From contig JAFGOG010000030.1 in NCBI GenBank assembly GCA_016926595.1, positions 1-5,993 on the forward strand: a DNA stretch of 5,993 nucleotides. The letters run 5' to 3'. Shown one piece after another: positions 5,725-5,993 of this stretch. The position numbers and the translations under genes were made by a program. A model generated the notes under the pieces. That model worked only from the letters and a program-made list of their open reading frames with translations, did no database searches and had not been told where the DNA came from. Positions within the stretch are counted from its first letter, which is position 1. Every line of letters begins with the position of its first letter. This DNA comes from Anaerolineae bacterium. Its GTDB lineage: Bacteria; Chloroflexota; Anaerolineae; JAAYZQ01.

Positions 5725-5739
5725 TCACATCATATCATC
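5714..5739. promoter_or_regulatory. 26-bp imperfect palindrome over both -10 boxes
   Basis: An 11-bp arm GATGCTATGAT (5714-5724) and an 11-bp arm ATCATATCATC (5729-5739) are inverted copies with one mismatch (C5718 against T5735) around the 4-bp centre TCAC. Six pairs on each side follow automatically from the two identical TATGAT -10 boxes facing each other; the outer GATG/CATC match is additional. It could be an operator that would silence both promoters at once, or simply two symmetric promoters. Confidence 0.5.
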
Positions 5740-5757
5740 AACGAACCCAGCCGTCAA
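5729..5757 (-). promoter_or_regulatory. Promoter of the M20-P1 peptidase operon
   Basis: On the minus strand, TTGACG (plus 5752-5757) is followed after exactly 17 bp by TATGAT (plus 5729-5734), each one mismatch from consensus. Transcription would start near 5722, inside the -10 of the panB promoter, leaving about 67 nt before the ATG at 5655. Confidence 0.65.
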
Positions 5758-5825
5758 CCTCGATTTTAGTCCCCACGGATTTTGAATAGCTTTCCCATAA
5801 ACCGTTGCGGGAGAAAGAGGAACCT
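5731..5825 (+). promoter_or_regulatory. panB 5' leader
   Basis: About 95 nt between the predicted start site and panB. Weak competing pairings exist: ACGG (5775-5778) with CCGT (5802-5805), or TTTCCC (5791-5796) with GGGAGA (5809-5814), the latter abutting the ribosome site AAGAGGAA (5815-5822). The pan RNA motif is known upstream of pan genes, including in Chloroflexi. I cannot match it confidently by eye. Confidence 0.3.
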
Positions 5826-5993
5826 ATGGACCGTAAAAAAGTTACGATTCTGGATTTAAAGGGCAAAAAGGAAAAGGGCGAGCCGATCACCATGCTCACT
5901 GCCTATGATTACCCCACCGGGCTGTTGGTGGACCGGGCCGGCATAGACATCATCCTGGTGGGCGATTCACTGGCCATGGTGGTGCTGGGCCAC
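5826..5993 (+). CDS. panB: 3-methyl-2-oxobutanoate hydroxymethyltransferase, N-terminal part (cut by window end)
   Basis: The first 56 codons of PanB, which transfers a hydroxymethyl group from methylene-tetrahydrofolate to 3-methyl-2-oxobutanoate to give ketopantoate, the first committed step to pantothenate and coenzyme A. The stretch [13 protein letters not shown] (18-30) and [16 protein letters not shown] (40-55) are unmistakable; D47 and S48 of GDS are the Mg-binding/substrate residues. The N-terminus is Lys-rich but of normal length. Start: ATG 5826 with AAGAGGAA 3-10 bases upstream. The rest (about 220 residues in the family) lies beyond the window. It is divergent from the peptidase operon and shares its control region. 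Confidence 0.93.
   Translation, partial: MDRKKVTILDLKGKKEKGEPITMLTAYDYPTGLLVDRAGIDIILVGDSLAMVVLGH

Overview
The window reads as a gene-dense bacterial chromosome segment of moderately high G+C with no mobile elements, CRISPR array, tRNA or rRNA. Energy-coupling factor (ECF) transporter genes, frequent GTG starts and the protein styles fit a Chloroflexota (Anaerolineae-like) or related Gram-positive-type bacterium. That assignment is an impression from the proteins, not a proven placement.

Layout: (1) Positions 1-317 are non-coding apart from a possible 22-codon leader ORF. They carry two strong sigma70-type promoters back to back: one fires left out of the window, the other fires right into the transporter operon. 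Four TGTC-containing repeats overlie them. A leader of about 240 nt follows, with several hairpins. One of these is a 10-bp helix that buries the Shine-Dalgarno sequence of the first gene. (2) Positions 318-3402, plus strand, hold a complete four-gene ECF vitamin-type importer: S component, two ATPases (EcfA1, EcfA2) and the EcfT scaffold. The genes are almost touching or overlapping. (3) Positions 3385-5655, minus strand, hold an M20 metallo-amidohydrolase (ArgE/DapE type) followed by a P1/S58 (DmpA/BapA/NylC-type) self-cleaving aminopeptidase, probably one operon. Its 3' end overlaps the 3' end of ecfT by 18 bp. (4) Positions 5656-5825 are a control region in which two near-consensus promoters point into each other, centred on a 26-bp imperfect palindrome. 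One drives the peptidase operon, the other drives panB. (5) Positions 5826-5993 are the first 56 codons of panB (ketopantoate hydroxymethyltransferase), cut by the window edge.

How the genes may work together: the ECF importer takes up a small-molecule vitamin or precursor. The S component resembles the PF12822 group that contains PanT and HmpT, but its substrate cannot be fixed from sequence. The S58 and M20 families both include enzymes that can free beta-alanine from peptides, and PanB makes the other half of pantothenate. A pantothenate/beta-alanine supply neighbourhood is therefore an attractive but unproven reading. The best second-look items are the leader with stacked SD-sequestering structures and a leader ORF (positions 79-317) and the interlocked face-to-face promoters over a palindrome (5696-5757).
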